64,000 nt of DNA from Hyphococcus sp. (GCA_013002535.1 JABDJK010000074.1:1-64000), one strand, 5' to 3'; shown: positions 1-8,828, counted from the first letter of the stretch. The notes: a model not told the origin generated them from the letters alone. Numbers and translations: made by a program.

Positions 1-111
1 TTTCACAAAATCAAAACAGAAATCGCCAAGGTCTTGATTGGTCATGATCGGGTTATGTCATCTTGCGACGGGATTGGGCAATCGGCAAATGCAGATTGCA
101 AATCCCCCCGC

Positions 112-198
112 TCTTCCCGGCGAAGGCCGGGATTCAGAAACAGTTAAAGCCCAACATTTTTTACTTCCGGATTCCCGCCTGCCCCAGAATGAGCGGGG
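112..198. repeat. Intergenic palindromic repeat (ATTCCCGS-type), copy 1
   Basis: A perfect inverted repeat (arms CCCGGC and GCCGGG around GAAG, 116-131) is followed by GGATTCCCGCCTGCCCC about 45 bases further on. The motif 'TTCCCG...CGGGATTC' recurs at 36781, 47450, 62487 and 63202, always outside coding sequence. It looks like a short non-autonomous dispersed element or REP-like sequence. Bases 1-261 otherwise hold no gene that I can support. Confidence 0.5.
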
Positions 199-261
199 TG
201 CAAACATAATCCAAACTTCATCCCAAGGCGCCTTTTTCGGAAATCGGGTACTGCTTTGACT

Positions 262-309
262 ATCCTTCGAGGCTCGCTCTATCGGGCTCGCGTCTCAGGA
301 TGAGGATTG
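262..309. repeat. Dispersed repeat of the ATCCTTCGAGG...CAGGATGAGGAT type
   Basis: ATCCTTCGAGGCTCG is followed after a short centre by CTCAGGATGAGGAT, so the outer arms are imperfectly inverted. Related copies lie at 4355-4457 and 35948-35979. Elements with this core are common between genes of alphaproteobacteria and behave like REP/BIME sequences; that family statement is from general knowledge. It lies just beyond the 3' end of the nuo transcript and could stabilise or end it. Confidence 0.5.
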
Positions 310-333
310 GTTGCGTTCGATCGAATCCAACAC

Positions 334-752
334 TTATAAATGCTTGCGCCGGTCTTGAACAAACATTCGCATGTTAGCGATTTGAACCGACAGTACATAT
401 TTACCATTTATGGGCATCTTTGCGCCAACTTGTGTTATCGTAATCATTGACAAAGACGCACTCACAATCATTCCGACTATCAACGCCATCGGTCCGTGCG
501 CCCCGACTGTGTCAAACGCACTTGGTCGTGAAACCAAGAGTAAAAACAAAAAAACACAGGCGATGCAAGCGCCAGCGAATGAATGATTGCGCCGACTTGA
601 ACAGCACTCTTATTAGCATGATGGATTAGAACGCCGGTTTTGACTGTTGACCAATACATATGCGCCGAAATGGACAAGAATACAGCCGCCGAGATACCGA
701 ACCATACAATTGGATGTCGAAAACCCAATATTTTCTCAGCGACTTCCGGCAC
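334..752 (-). pseudogene. Frameshifted small membrane protein gene downstream of nuoD
   Basis: A reading frame opens with GTG at 752, three bases after the nuoD stop, and runs for 90 codons. A second frame (549 to 334) continues with hydrophobic, protein-like sequence. The frames meet in a run of seven A on the plus strand (548-554). Adding one base there joins them into a protein of about 137 residues with three likely membrane helices (about residues 14-33, 52-75 and 92-115). Neither half resembles a family I know. The break may be a real inactivating mutation, programmed slippage or a sequencing error in the homopolymer. If intact it would be the last gene of the nuo transcript. Confidence 0.5.
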
Positions 753-754
753 GC

Positions 755-1975
755 CTACCGATCAATCTCGCCGAAAACAATATCGAGCGAACCGAGGATC
801 GCAGAGACATCCGCTAGCAAGTGCCCGCGGCTCATCCAGTCCATGGCTTGCAGGTGCGGATAGCCCGGCGCGCGGATTTTACAGCGATAGGGTTTATTGG
901 TGCCGTCGGCAACGAGGTAGACACCGAACTCGCCCTTCGGCGCCTCCACCGCGGCGTAGGCTTCGCCCGCGGGCACGTGGAAACCTTCCGTATAGAGCTT
1001 AAAGTGATGGATCAGGGCCTCCATATTGCTCTTCATCTCGGCGCGTTTCGGCGGCGCGATCTTGCCATCCGTCGTCATCACCGGGCCCGGCGTTTCGCGG
1101 AGCTTCACAATCGCCTGTTTCATGATAGAGACGGACTGATACATCTCCTCCATGCGGCAGAGGTAACGGTCATAGCAGTCGCCGTGCTTGCCGATGGGCA
1201 CCTGAAACTCGTATTCGTCGTAGGACTCGTATGGCTGCGCCTTGCGCAAATCCCACTCCATGCCGGAGCCGCGCACCATAACGCCGGAGAAACCCCAGGC
1301 GAGCGCCTCTTCCTGCGTCACGACGCCGATATCAACATTGCGCTGTTTGAAGATGCGGTTGTCAGTGATGAGGGTCTCGATGTCCCTCATCTTTTCCGGG
1401 AACTGGTCGCACCACGCGTCAATGTCGTCGATCAGCGCGTCAGGCAAATCCTGATGGACGCCGCCAACGCGGAAATACGCCGCGTGCATACGGCTTCCCG
1501 AGGCGCGCTCGTAAAACACCATCAATTTTTCGCGCTCTTCAAAGCCCCAGAGCGGCGGCGTCAGCGCGCCAACATCCAACGCCTGCGTTGTGACGTTTAG
1601 AATATGCGAAAGGATGCGGCCGATCTCGGAGAAAAGAACGCGGATGTGCTGCGCGCGTTTTGGGACCTCAAGCCCCAACAGCTTCTCGATGGCAAGGCAA
1701 AACGCATGTTCCTGATTCATCGGCGCGACGTAATCAAGACGATCAAAATACGGGATCGCTTGTAAATACGTCTTGTGTTCGATCAGCTTTTCCGTGCCGC
1801 GGTGCAGTAGACCGATATGCGGATCGACCCGCTCGACCACTTCGCCGTCAAGCTCCAGCACTAGCCGCAAAACGCCGTGCGCCGCAGGGTGCTGCGGGCC
1901 GAAGTTGATCGTGAACTGACGTTCCGATGAAGCGTCAGAGGTTGAGTCTTCGGGTGGGCGGTGTCCGTCGGCCAT
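755..1975 (-). CDS. nuoD: NADH-quinone oxidoreductase subunit D
   Basis: This is the 49-kDa subunit of respiratory complex I, which helps form the quinone site on the peripheral arm at the cytoplasmic membrane. It is 406 residues, the usual length. Diagnostic stretches include [11 protein letters not shown] near the N terminus, [13 protein letters not shown] and the C-terminal [11 protein letters not shown]. The ATG at 1975 is preferred because AAGGAAG lies about six bases upstream; an upstream TTG at 1999 would overlap the preceding gene. It ends the nuoABC-D run here; nuoE onward are not in this window, so the complex I genes are split or continue elsewhere. Confidence 0.96.
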   Translation of the reverse strand: MADGHRPPEDSTSDASSERQFTINFGPQHPAAHGVLRLVLELDGEVVERVDPHIGLLHRGTEKLIEHKTYLQAIPYFDRLDYVAPMNQEHAFCLAIEKLLGLEVPKRAQHIRVLFSEIGRILSHILNVTTQALDVGALTPPLWGFEEREKLMVFYERASGSRMHAAYFRVGGVHQDLPDALIDDIDAWCDQFPEKMRDIETLITDNRIFKQRNVDIGVVTQEEALAWGFSGVMVRGSGMEWDLRKAQPYESYDEYEFQVPIGKHGDCYDRYLCRMEEMYQSVSIMKQAIVKLRETPGPVMTTDGKIAPPKRAEMKSNMEALIHHFKLYTEGFHVPAGEAYAAVEAPKGEFGVYLVADGTNKPYRCKIRAPGYPHLQAMDWMSRGHLLADVSAILGSLDIVFGEIDR

Positions 1976-1985
1976 GATGTCTTCC

Positions 1986-2411
1986 TTAGGAAACGCCAAA
2001 CGCGGCGAACACTTCCTCGCCGGTCATCTGTTTTGTTTTTTCCGCGAATGAATAATAGCTGGGTTTTTTGTCGATAAAAATCTCAACGGTTAGCTTCGCG
2101 TCGGAGAGATCATCCAACGCGCCGGCGTTAACTGTGTGCATCGAGCCGTCTTTTAGGCGATAAAACAAATTGGAACCGCAGGATTTACAAAACAGCCGCT
2201 CGGCCCAGTCCGATGATGCGTAAACGCCGAGTGCGTTTTCATCTTCGATTTTGGGGGCGCCCTCAAGCGCCACCGCCATCAACGGTCCGCCAACGGTCCG
2301 CCGACACATCTCACAATGGCAGGCGTCCACATGCATGCCGTCGTCCTGCGCTTTCGGCGTTACTGAAAAATTGACGGCGCCGCAAAGGCATTTGCCGGAT
2401 TTCTCAGCCAT
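1986..2411 (-). CDS. GFA/CENP-V family zinc protein embedded in the nuo operon
   Basis: A 141-residue protein of the glutathione-dependent formaldehyde-activating enzyme (GFA) fold. Zinc-binding motifs are visible: [11 protein letters not shown], then [13 protein letters not shown] and [11 protein letters not shown]. Substrate and activity cannot be read from sequence; most GFA-like proteins are uncharacterised. Its ATG (2411) overlaps the last codons of nuoC in another frame, and nuoD follows 10 bases after its stop, so it is tightly built into the nuo operon. A longer start at 2495 inside nuoC is less likely because the family begins just before the first cysteine motif. A role in complex I assembly or redox-linked detoxification is speculation. 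Confidence 0.88.
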   Translation of the reverse strand: MAEKSGKCLCGAVNFSVTPKAQDDGMHVDACHCEMCRRTVGGPLMAVALEGAPKIEDENALGVYASSDWAERLFCKSCGSNLFYRLKDGSMHTVNAGALDDLSDAKLTVEIFIDKKPSYYSFAEKTKQMTGEEVFAAFGVS

Positions 2412-3030
2412 CAGATTTTTCCTCCGCTTTGCCACCGGCTTTTTCGTCACCCGGCAGCACATATTGCGCGCCTTCCCATGGCGAGAGGTAGTCAAAGTCG
2501 CGATATTCTTGCACCAGCTTCACTGGCTCATAGACGACACGTTTTTGCTCGTCGTCATAACGGACCTCGACATGGCCGGTCAGCGGGAAGTCCTTGCGAA
2601 GGGGATACCCTTCAAAACCATAGTCGGTGAGGATACGGCGCAAATCCGGGTGGCCGGAAAAGACAATGCCATACATGTCAAAGGCTTCGCGCTCGAACCA
2701 GTCGGCGCAGGGGTAAACCGTCGTCACTGTCGCGATGGTCTCGTCCTCAGCGATGCGCGCTTTCACGCGAATGCGCGCATTGTTGTGCATCGACAGGAGA
2801 TGATAGACGACTTCTAAACGCTTCGATCGCGATGGGTAATCGACGCCGCATATATCGATGAGCGTCAGAAACCTTGCGAGCGGATCATCGCGCAGAAACG
2901 TCAAAACTTGCGCGATGCGGTCGGCGCGCGCTTCAACATTCAGTTCGCCGAAATCTACGCTCCACGAGATGACATCCGCGTCCATGGAAGCGGCGATGTG
3001 TTCGCCCAATTCTTTAAGTTCGTTGTTCAT
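2404..3030 (-). CDS. nuoC: NADH-quinone oxidoreductase subunit C
   Basis: The 30-kDa subunit of complex I, 208 residues. The family signature is clear: [12 protein letters not shown], then the strongly conserved block around [34 protein letters not shown] and a C-terminal W/Y-rich tail ending in a charged linker ([15 protein letters not shown]). nuoC and nuoD are separate, unlike the fused nuoCD of enterobacteria. A 177-bp gap separates it from nuoB, unusually long inside this operon, which raises the chance of an internal promoter. Confidence 0.96.
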   Translation of the reverse strand: MNNELKELGEHIAASMDADVISWSVDFGELNVEARADRIAQVLTFLRDDPLARFLTLIDICGVDYPSRSKRLEVVYHLLSMHNNARIRVKARIAEDETIATVTTVYPCADWFEREAFDMYGIVFSGHPDLRRILTDYGFEGYPLRKDFPLTGHVEVRYDDEQKRVVYEPVKLVQEYRDFDYLSPWEGAQYVLPGDEKAGGKAEEKSDG

Positions 3031-3139
3031 TTTCGATACCTTGGGCTTGTCGTTTACGTTTTCGTCTGCCTAACAAATGCGCTGTTACATTAATTGCAAG
3101 CAACCACGCAAAAAGGAAAACCCAAAAATTTCCATCCCA

Positions 3140-3154
3140 TTAAAATTCGTTTAA
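3140..3154. promoter_or_regulatory. TTAA-N7-TTAA box in the nuoB-nuoC gap
   Basis: TTAA (3140-3143), seven bases, TTAA (3151-3154) exactly matches the CtrA consensus spacing. It sits in the AT-rich gap 3031-3207 upstream of nuoC. In AT-rich DNA such a match can occur by chance, so this is a weak candidate for cell-cycle control or an internal promoter. Confidence 0.25.
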
Positions 3155-3207
3155 AATAGTGATTGCTAAGGCGAAGATAACTATTGCAGTTATCAACAAC
3201 CAAAACT

Positions 3208-3837
3208 TCACCGAATTATCGAACCTTCCCGCCTAATCTTCTTTTGCAATTGCAAGATGCCATAGACCAGCGCTTCGGCCGTTGGCGGGCAACCCGGCAC
3301 ATAGATGTCAACAGGCACGACGCGATCACAGCCGCGGACGACAGCGTAGGAATAATGATAGTAGCCGCCGCCATTGGCGCAGGAGCCCATGGAGATGACG
3401 TAGCGCGGGTTTGGCATCTGGTCGTAAACCTTGCGCAGCGCCGGCGCCATTTTATTAGTGAGCGTCCCGGCGACGATCATCACGTCGGATTGACGCGGGG
3501 ATGCGCGCGGGGCGAAGCCAAAGCGCTCCAGATCATAGCGCGGCATGGACGCCTGCATCATCTCAACGGCGCAACAGGCGAGCCCGAAGGTCATCCACAT
3601 AAGCGAGCCGGTGCGCGCCCAATTTATAAGCGCGTCGGCAGGCGCCGTAAAAAATCCGCGGTCAGCCAGCTGATCGGAAAGCTCGCCAAAGAACGGGTCT
3701 TTCGCTTGCGGGTCATAAGCGCGATGCGCCGCCGTCAGATCGAGCGTCGCTGCTTCGGTCGCAGCAACCCGCTGTTGAATTGACTGATTTTCAAAGTCGT
3801 TGTCGGGGGCGAGCTCGTATTTTGACTTTATCGCCAT
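3208..3837 (-). CDS. nuoB: NADH-quinone oxidoreductase subunit B
   Basis: The PSST subunit carrying the N2 [4Fe-4S] cluster that passes electrons to quinone. The cluster ligands are visible: the adjacent pair in CCAVEMM, the cysteine of [11 protein letters not shown] and that of [10 protein letters not shown]. At 209 residues it is slightly long at the N terminus ([18 protein letters not shown]...). The ATG at 3837 has GGAGCG upstream and overlaps the end of nuoA by ten bases, indicating translational coupling. Confidence 0.97.
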   Translation of the reverse strand: MAIKSKYELAPDNDFENQSIQQRVAATEAATLDLTAAHRAYDPQAKDPFFGELSDQLADRGFFTAPADALINWARTGSLMWMTFGLACCAVEMMQASMPRYDLERFGFAPRASPRQSDVMIVAGTLTNKMAPALRKVYDQMPNPRYVISMGSCANGGGYYHYSYAVVRGCDRVVPVDIYVPGCPPTAEALVYGILQLQKKIRREGSIIR

Positions 3838-4232
3838 TCGAGCGCTCCTTTTTTCCACTCATAAAGGAAGCCGATTGCAAAGACGGCGAGAAAGACAAAC
3901 ATCGACCAGAAAGCGAAGATTTGAAATCCGCGATCGGCGCCGAGCTCCGGATTGAACAACGTCACCGCCCAGGGGAACAGGAACGCAACATCGAGATCGA
4001 CGATGATGAAGAGAATGGCGACGATATAGAATTGTACATCGAATTTCATGCGGCTGTCGTCAAAGGCGTTGAACCCGCACTCGTATGTTGAGACTTTTTC
4101 GGGGTCCGGGTCGGCAGGCGCGATGATCATCGGCGCCACCAAAAAACCAATTGCGAGGGCGGTGGAAATGCCAAAGAAAACGACAATCGGCAGCCAGTCG
4201 AGGAGAAAATCGGGGGTCGCCAAGATGTACAC
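3828..4232 (-). CDS. nuoA: NADH-quinone oxidoreductase subunit A
   Basis: A small membrane subunit of complex I, 134 residues with three transmembrane helices: residues about 10-34, 70-92 and 100-122. The conserved [20 protein letters not shown] segment between helices 1 and 2 identifies the family. It is the first nuo gene here, so the operon promoter should lie in 4233-4526, where I see repeats but no clear -35/-10. Confidence 0.96.
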   Translation of the reverse strand: MYILATPDFLLDWLPIVVFFGISTALAIGFLVAPMIIAPADPDPEKVSTYECGFNAFDDSRMKFDVQFYIVAILFIIVDLDVAFLFPWAVTLFNPELGADRGFQIFAFWSMFVFLAVFAIGFLYEWKKGALEWR

Positions 4233-4354
4233 TCCTGAATTGGGCCGCGCGGCCCTTCGTGATTTGTCCGGAAACTAGAAAGCTGCGCGCCTGAAAGCAA
4301 CGGAATTCGGCGAGTTTTGGCGGTGGAATGTCAGAAATTCATGATCGATTTCTT

Positions 4355-4457
4355 CATCCTGTGGCGCCCGGCCTAATACGAAGAAAGGCCGGGCATCGAA
4401 GGATGGCAAAGCAGCGCTGCTTTAACTCCCGTCGAGGCTCGCAATTCAGGATGAGGA
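4355..4457. repeat. Palindromic intergenic repeat upstream of nuoA
   Basis: A perfect 9-bp inverted repeat (GCCCGGCCT 4366-4374; AGGCCGGGC 4386-4394) is nested in outer arms CATCCT / AGGATG. A second partial element with CGAGGCTCG and CAGGATGAGGAT follows (4430-4457). Read on the minus strand it matches the ATCCTTCGA...CAGGATGA element at 262-309. The gap 4233-4526 contains nothing else that I can identify. Confidence 0.55.
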
Positions 4458-4526
4458 TGGGGACTTTTTAGGGTCGACTTTCGCCTGGTTCATATCCCAT
4501 ATGCCGTGCGTAACGATGCCGCCAGA

Positions 4527-5063
4527 TCACTTAGGATCAATCTGATCCGGAGCCGGCTCGCCCTCGCCCTCCTGGCCGGAGCTTAAGAATTCCTCCCAGT
4601 CCTCTACTTGCCAAAAACGCTCATCCAGAAATGCATCACGCGTCTCCTCTGGGACACTCTCATATGTCAATGTTCGCTGCACTTCGCGGTCGGCGTGGAA
4701 CGCAGCAAGGTTTGCGATTTCGTCTGCCTCCAGCCAGATGGAATAACCGAGCTCGATACCCTGCAATTCAATCATCGCTGGCGCACCGCGCCACATCCTG
4801 GCGGCAAAATCGAGGGGGTCAATAACACCGCCGCCGGGCGCATCAAGCGCCGGGGCGGCTTTCCCGCCAACACCATTAACAGCGTGACAATAGATACACC
4901 CTTTTTCGACAAAGAGTATTTTCCCGGTCGCAGCGTCAAAGCTACGCTGTGTGATTACCGGTTCCGGCGAAGCAGCCGCCGCATCTTCGGAATTAACTGT
5001 TTGCTGCGAACAGGCGGAAAGGGCCAATGCAGCTATGGCCATAAATTGAGTTTGAGAATTCAT
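4527..5063 (-). CDS. Lipoprotein c-type cytochrome
   Basis: A 178-residue exported haem protein. The N terminus has a short hydrophobic segment ending in a lipobox (LSAC, Cys18), so it is probably a lipid-anchored periplasmic protein. One haem-binding site is present, CIYCH (residues 56-60); a methionine in the segment FAARMWRGAPAM (Met90 or Met97) is the likely distal ligand. The C-terminal 70 residues are acidic and lack a second haem motif. The ATG at 5063 has GAAAGGAATT before it. It probably shuttles electrons at the membrane; the partner is unknown. It is a single gene between nuo and the lipid locus. Confidence 0.88.
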   Translation of the reverse strand: MNSQTQFMAIAALALSACSQQTVNSEDAAAASPEPVITQRSFDAATGKILFVEKGCIYCHAVNGVGGKAAPALDAPGGGVIDPLDFAARMWRGAPAMIELQGIELGYSIWLEADEIANLAAFHADREVQRTLTYESVPEETRDAFLDERFWQVEDWEEFLSSGQEGEGEPAPDQIDPK

Positions 5064-5125
5064 TGCAATTCCTTTCGAAATGACGACTCGAAACGGACAA
5101 GCAATCGTACCACATAAATGGCGGC

Positions 5126-6025
5126 TTATCCCTGCGACGAGTTCGCTTTTTTCATCCTGTAATACCGCGCAGCAAGGAACGGCGCGCCGAATAGCGGCAA
5201 ACGACGCTCCCACTTTTTGATCGGCACTTCGATGCCAGAATGGCGCGAGATTTTCCAGACAATATAGTCAACGCCGCCTTTGAACGTCGCTGTCCCTTTG
5301 AGAAGCCTGATCACCGACAGAAAACCGCCCTGTACGCCCCGCGCCCGCCACGCGAGCGCCGAATTCTTCGTTGCCGGCGTGTCGGGGAGCGTCACTTTTT
5401 TCGGCCAGTCGCCATAACTTTTCAGCAAACGCGCAACCCGGTCGGGCGCCTCGGCGCGCAATTCCGCCTTGTAGGATTTCGAGAGCCCCGCCATCCAGAT
5501 TTTGTGGGCGTTTGCGCCTTCGTCAACGAGATCGGCGGACGCTGAAACGAACCGATCAATTGATGCTGCAGCTACGGCGACGAGGCGGTCCTTCATTTCA
5601 TCGGGCGCAACGATAATCTTTGACGGCTGTGCGAACCGCGCCCAGAAATAAGAATGGAACGTTTGCGCGCCGACGAGCTTTTCGAAATGATCGATGGAAA
5701 GCACAGCATATTTCGCGCGCAGCAATCCCCACTTGCTTTGCGTTTCCAGATAAAAAACATTGGGCGGGATCGCCCAGTTCAAAAAACGCATGAACGGCGA
5801 TTGATAGGCGGCCTTATAAGACGGCGCGATCACGTAAAAATCGTAGAGAACTTCCGCCGGGTCAGCATCCTGCAATACGCTGTTGCCGGAACCATAGAGC
5901 AACACCGCAGAACCCGGATGCGCATCGCGCGCTTTATCCGCGAGCAGCCTCACCGGCGCTGGCGTTTCGTCGGTCATTCGGTGTTCCAGAAATTTATTCC
6001 GTATTTCAGCGTCGGACGCAGTCAT
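5126..6025 (-). CDS. Tam41-like phosphatidate cytidylyltransferase family protein
   Basis: A 299-residue protein resembling the mitochondrial/bacterial Tam41 nucleotidyltransferase family. Features seen: YGSGN (residues 44-48) and YDFYVI (61-66, with the putative metal-binding Asp62), then KYAVLSI (105-111) and WARFAQPSKI (128-137), in the order seen in Tam41. Family members make CDP-diacylglycerol from phosphatidic acid. The ATG at 6025 follows GGGGCGAACG. It lies nine bases after the lipid-kinase gene and is probably co-transcribed, so kinase product to CDP-activated lipid or headgroup is a plausible sequence. The family call is by eye on short motifs and should be treated as moderate. Confidence 0.62.
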   Translation of the reverse strand: MTASDAEIRNKFLEHRMTDETPAPVRLLADKARDAHPGSAVLLYGSGNSVLQDADPAEVLYDFYVIAPSYKAAYQSPFMRFLNWAIPPNVFYLETQSKWGLLRAKYAVLSIDHFEKLVGAQTFHSYFWARFAQPSKIIVAPDEMKDRLVAVAAASIDRFVSASADLVDEGANAHKIWMAGLSKSYKAELRAEAPDRVARLLKSYGDWPKKVTLPDTPATKNSALAWRARGVQGGFLSVIRLLKGTATFKGGVDYIVWKISRHSGIEVPIKKWERRLPLFGAPFLAARYYRMKKANSSQG

Positions 6026-6034
6026 CGTTCGCCC

Positions 6035-6982
6035 CTAGTTCACGAAAGTAATAGCATGGCGCGTTTCAAGATGGATGTCTTCGTTGCCGTTTGCGTCAAA
6101 TATTTCGCCGTCGAGAATAAACTTGTCACTAAAACGAACGGTCAGCTTGCCGGAACGCCAACTACGATAGCCATAATCGTCGAACCATGGCGCGCTCTTA
6201 CCGCGCAACAGATTAGGCATCGCCCGCAGCAAGCGTTTGTAGGGATAATCAACAGCAGTTGTCGCCAACTCGCCGGCGCCCTCACCCCAGAATGGATAAG
6301 CGCCGGAGCCAAGCGCCTTTAATGTTGTCGCCAACAAAACTGTTTGTTTTTCAGTTTTCGGCTTTGGCGCCCCGTCCATGTCAATGAATTCAACTTCCAC
6401 CGGCTCGATGATTTCGTCCGGATCGCGTACAGCTTTCCATAGACTGGAAGCGATGCTGGCGACAAACGCAAAACCGCGCTTGGCGCCGGTCTTGTGAACT
6501 TTGCGCCGACTATAGAGCACTGCCGAGTGAAAGGCGCCGGCGCCAAAAAAGAAACCATGGATCGGCGCCGCATTGCCGCGCCGAACAGAGAGGATCGATC
6601 GCTTTTGTTCGCGCAACAGTCCGTCCGCGCGCCGGGCAAGAAATTCTTCAAGCGATTTCACCGGATCGCCCTTTACGCCGCAATCATTGGCGATGACATT
6701 CGTCATGCCGCAGGGAAACACCGCGAACTTTGGCAAATTGCCGAAACGATTATTGTTGATAGCGTCGGTGAAAGCCGCCTGCACGGTGCCGTCGCCGCCC
6801 GCAATGATCACCGTATCGACGCCGGCGTCACTGAAATGATCGAGCGCCAACCCCAACCCTTCGATGCCTTCCAGCGCCGCAATGAGCACGCCCTCATGAC
6901 GCGCGGCAACCTGCTTCAGGCCGTCTGCGGTTTTCGCGTTTCGATTGCTGAGCGCATTGATGATAAGGCCGGCGGGTTTCAT
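6035..6982 (-). CDS. Diacylglycerol/ceramide-kinase-family lipid kinase
   Basis: A 315-residue protein of the DAGK catalytic (LCB5/YegS-type) family that phosphorylates a lipid hydroxyl with ATP. The nucleotide-binding GGDGT lies at residues 62-66. The usual PLGTGN is replaced by PCGMTN (about 90-95). The ATG at 6982 begins the typical MKPAGLIIN strand; a GTG at 7021 is less convincing. It is divergent from a phosphoesterase-nucleotidyltransferase pair and followed by a Tam41-like gene. This neighbourhood recalls the Caulobacter cpg genes, whose CpgB is a ceramide kinase of this family. Substrate (diacylglycerol, sphingoid base or ceramide) cannot be decided from sequence. Confidence 0.85.
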   Translation of the reverse strand: MKPAGLIINALSNRNAKTADGLKQVAARHEGVLIAALEGIEGLGLALDHFSDAGVDTVIIAGGDGTVQAAFTDAINNNRFGNLPKFAVFPCGMTNVIANDCGVKGDPVKSLEEFLARRADGLLREQKRSILSVRRGNAAPIHGFFFGAGAFHSAVLYSRRKVHKTGAKRGFAFVASIASSLWKAVRDPDEIIEPVEVEFIDMDGAPKPKTEKQTVLLATTLKALGSGAYPFWGEGAGELATTAVDYPYKRLLRAMPNLLRGKSAPWFDDYGYRSWRSGKLTVRFSDKFILDGEIFDANGNEDIHLETRHAITFVN

Positions 6983-7089
6983 AAATTGAGCGCGAGAGGT
7001 TGGAAATGTCGGGCGTTTCACGCAGATAGCCCGCCCCGGCGCGCGAGGTCAATGAAAGGCGCTGTTTACCCGGATTGCAAAGTCGCGGT

Positions 7090-8037
7090 ATGGCTGGCGC
7101 GATGAAATTTGCGCACCTCACAGATATCCATCTGCCAATCCCATCGAAACCGTCTATGGGCTCGCTCATGAACAAACGGCTTCTTGGCTATTTGTCATGG
7201 ACGCGCAAGCGCCGTCATCGCCACAAGATTGAGGCGGCAAACGCCCTCGCCGATGATATCGCGGGACAAAACTGCGGCGCGGTTTTGATATCCGGTGATC
7301 TCGTCAATATCGCTCTGCCCGCCGAATATCGCGCCGCGCGAAAGTGGGTTGATGAAAAACTAAGCGATATACCGGTGGTTTTCACGCCCGGCAATCACGA
7401 CACCTATGTCGCGACTGACTGGGACAAAACGCTCGGACTATTCGCAAACGAAATGCGCGGCGATCACGGCGACGGCGATGCGCGCCCGACAAGCGGCGCC
7501 AAGGATTTCCCTTACGTCGCGTCAATTGGCGATGATGTTGCCGTCATAGCTGTGAATTCTTCACCGCCAACCGCGCCCGGTCTCGCCTCCGGTTCGCTTG
7601 GGCAAGAACAACTTTCGCGATTGGAAAAAATGCTTTTACCTATGGAAAGCGACAAGTTCCGCGTCTTGATGCTGCACCATCCAATAACTGATGGCGTAGT
7701 CTCGATACGCAAAGGGTTAAATGACGCGAAGGAATTGCGATCCCTCATAGCAAAATATGGCGTCGATCTCGTCCTCCATGGTCACGCTCACGTGCCTCAT
7801 GAGAATTTCATTGATACGCCGTCGGGACCGGCGCCAGTCATTGGCGGCGCATCGGCGTCACATGTGCACGGTCATGGCAAAATTTCCCCGGCGCGTTGCA
7901 ATTATTTCTCGATTGCGCGCGCAGCCGCTGGCTGGATGATCACAATGGAAATCCGTCAGTGGAATAATGAAACCGGTTTGGTGGAGACCATAGAAACAAA
8001 AACATATGAGCGCCCATTACGGGAAAACGCAGCATGA
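7090..8037 (+). CDS. Calcineurin-like metallophosphoesterase
   Basis: A 315-residue cytoplasmic phosphoesterase with the complete two-metal motif set: LTDIHL, ISGDLVN, PGNHD, LHHPITD and HGHAHVPH. Start is ATG 7090 or ATG 7102 (MKFAHLTD...); neither has a strong Shine-Dalgarno, and both lie in the short divergent promoter region shared with the lipid kinase. Its stop overlaps the next ATG by four bases. Given its partners it probably removes a phosphate from a lipid-headgroup intermediate or a phospholipid, but this is inference from context. Confidence 0.88.
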   Translation: MAGAMKFAHLTDIHLPIPSKPSMGSLMNKRLLGYLSWTRKRRHRHKIEAANALADDIAGQNCGAVLISGDLVNIALPAEYRAARKWVDEKLSDIPVVFTPGNHDTYVATDWDKTLGLFANEMRGDHGDGDARPTSGAKDFPYVASIGDDVAVIAVNSSPPTAPGLASGSLGQEQLSRLEKMLLPMESDKFRVLMLHHPITDGVVSIRKGLNDAKELRSLIAKYGVDLVLHGHAHVPHENFIDTPSGPAPVIGGASASHVHGHGKISPARCNYFSIARAAAGWMITMEIRQWNNETGLVETIETKTYERPLRENAA

Positions 8038-8828
8038 CAGCGAACTCATTGACCGCCTTAATCCTCGCCGGGCAGCGCGCCAGTGGCGACCCTCTTGCCG
8101 GTCGCGGCAATGGTCACAAGGCATTCATTGAAATTGAAGGCGCGACATTGATTCAGCGCGTATTGCGCGCGGTTTATGGCATCTCGCATATTTCAAAATT
8201 GCAAATTGCGTCGGCAGAAAATTTGCGCCCGCGTTTTGCGGAATACTTGCAGGACAAACCGCCCGGCGCGTTTTCTGAGGTCGGCGTCTCACCCGCGACG
8301 ACAATTTTAAAGGCGTTGGAAACTGCGAAAGACACCGACGAATTTCTGATCACAACAAGCGACCATCCGCTCTTGTCATCCGCGATGATCGATAATTTTC
8401 TGTCGCAAATTGATTGCGACAAAACTGATGTCGCGGCGGCGTGCGTTACGCGAGACGTTTACGAGAAAGCCTATCCCGGTACGCGGCGAACATTTGTGAA
8501 ATTGCGCGACTTTGAATTTTCTGGCGCCAATATATTTTGGGCGCGCGCTGGGACGGCAAAACCACTCTTCCAGTTCTGGCGAGCGCTTGAAGACAATCGC
8601 AAAAATCCTGCAAAAATGGCGAGTGCAATCGGTATAGGCACAGCCCTCATTTACCTCGCCGGGCGCCTCACCAAAGGAAGGGCGGAGGCGCAGATTGCCC
8701 GAAAAACTGGCGCCCGTGCGACGTTAATTCCGTTGCCTTTCGCTGAAGCTGCGATTGATGTCGACAAGCCGGAAGATATTGACGTTGTCACGTCAATTAT
8801 CGCACAAAGCCAGCAAAATCACGGTTAA
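8034..8828 (+). CDS. MobA-like nucleotidyltransferase
   Basis: A 264-residue NTP-transferase with a Rossmann-like fold. The signature LAGQRASGDPLAGRG (residues 11-25) with Lys29 binds the nucleotide, TSDHP (108-112) supplies the metal-binding Asp110, and the C-terminal DVDKPEDI is the second conserved block. MobA, IspD and sugar-phosphate transferases share this fold. No molybdenum-cofactor genes are near, whereas a lipid kinase, a Tam41-like protein and a phosphoesterase are. An enzyme activating a small phosphate (for example phosphoglycerate) with CTP for a lipid headgroup, as reported for CpgD of Caulobacter, is the most attractive reading. It overlaps the upstream phosphoesterase by ATGA. 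Confidence 0.82.
   Translation: MTANSLTALILAGQRASGDPLAGRGNGHKAFIEIEGATLIQRVLRAVYGISHISKLQIASAENLRPRFAEYLQDKPPGAFSEVGVSPATTILKALETAKDTDEFLITTSDHPLLSSAMIDNFLSQIDCDKTDVAAACVTRDVYEKAYPGTRRTFVKLRDFEFSGANIFWARAGTAKPLFQFWRALEDNRKNPAKMASAIGIGTALIYLAGRLTKGRAEAQIARKTGARATLIPLPFAEAAIDVDKPEDIDVVTSIIAQSQQNHG

Noticed and set aside
821..1600. 259-codon open frame on the plus strand
   Set aside because: It is fully antisense to nuoD, has low-complexity Arg/His-rich composition and no ribosome site; a shadow of the real gene's codon bias.
4233..4526. nuo promoter -35/-10 hexamers
   Set aside because: No convincing pair was found; repeats dominate the region.
8034..8828. MobA molybdenum-cofactor guanylyltransferase
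   Set aside because: Fold fits, but no cofactor genes are near and the operon partners are lipid-related; kept as a MobA-like transferase of unknown substrate.
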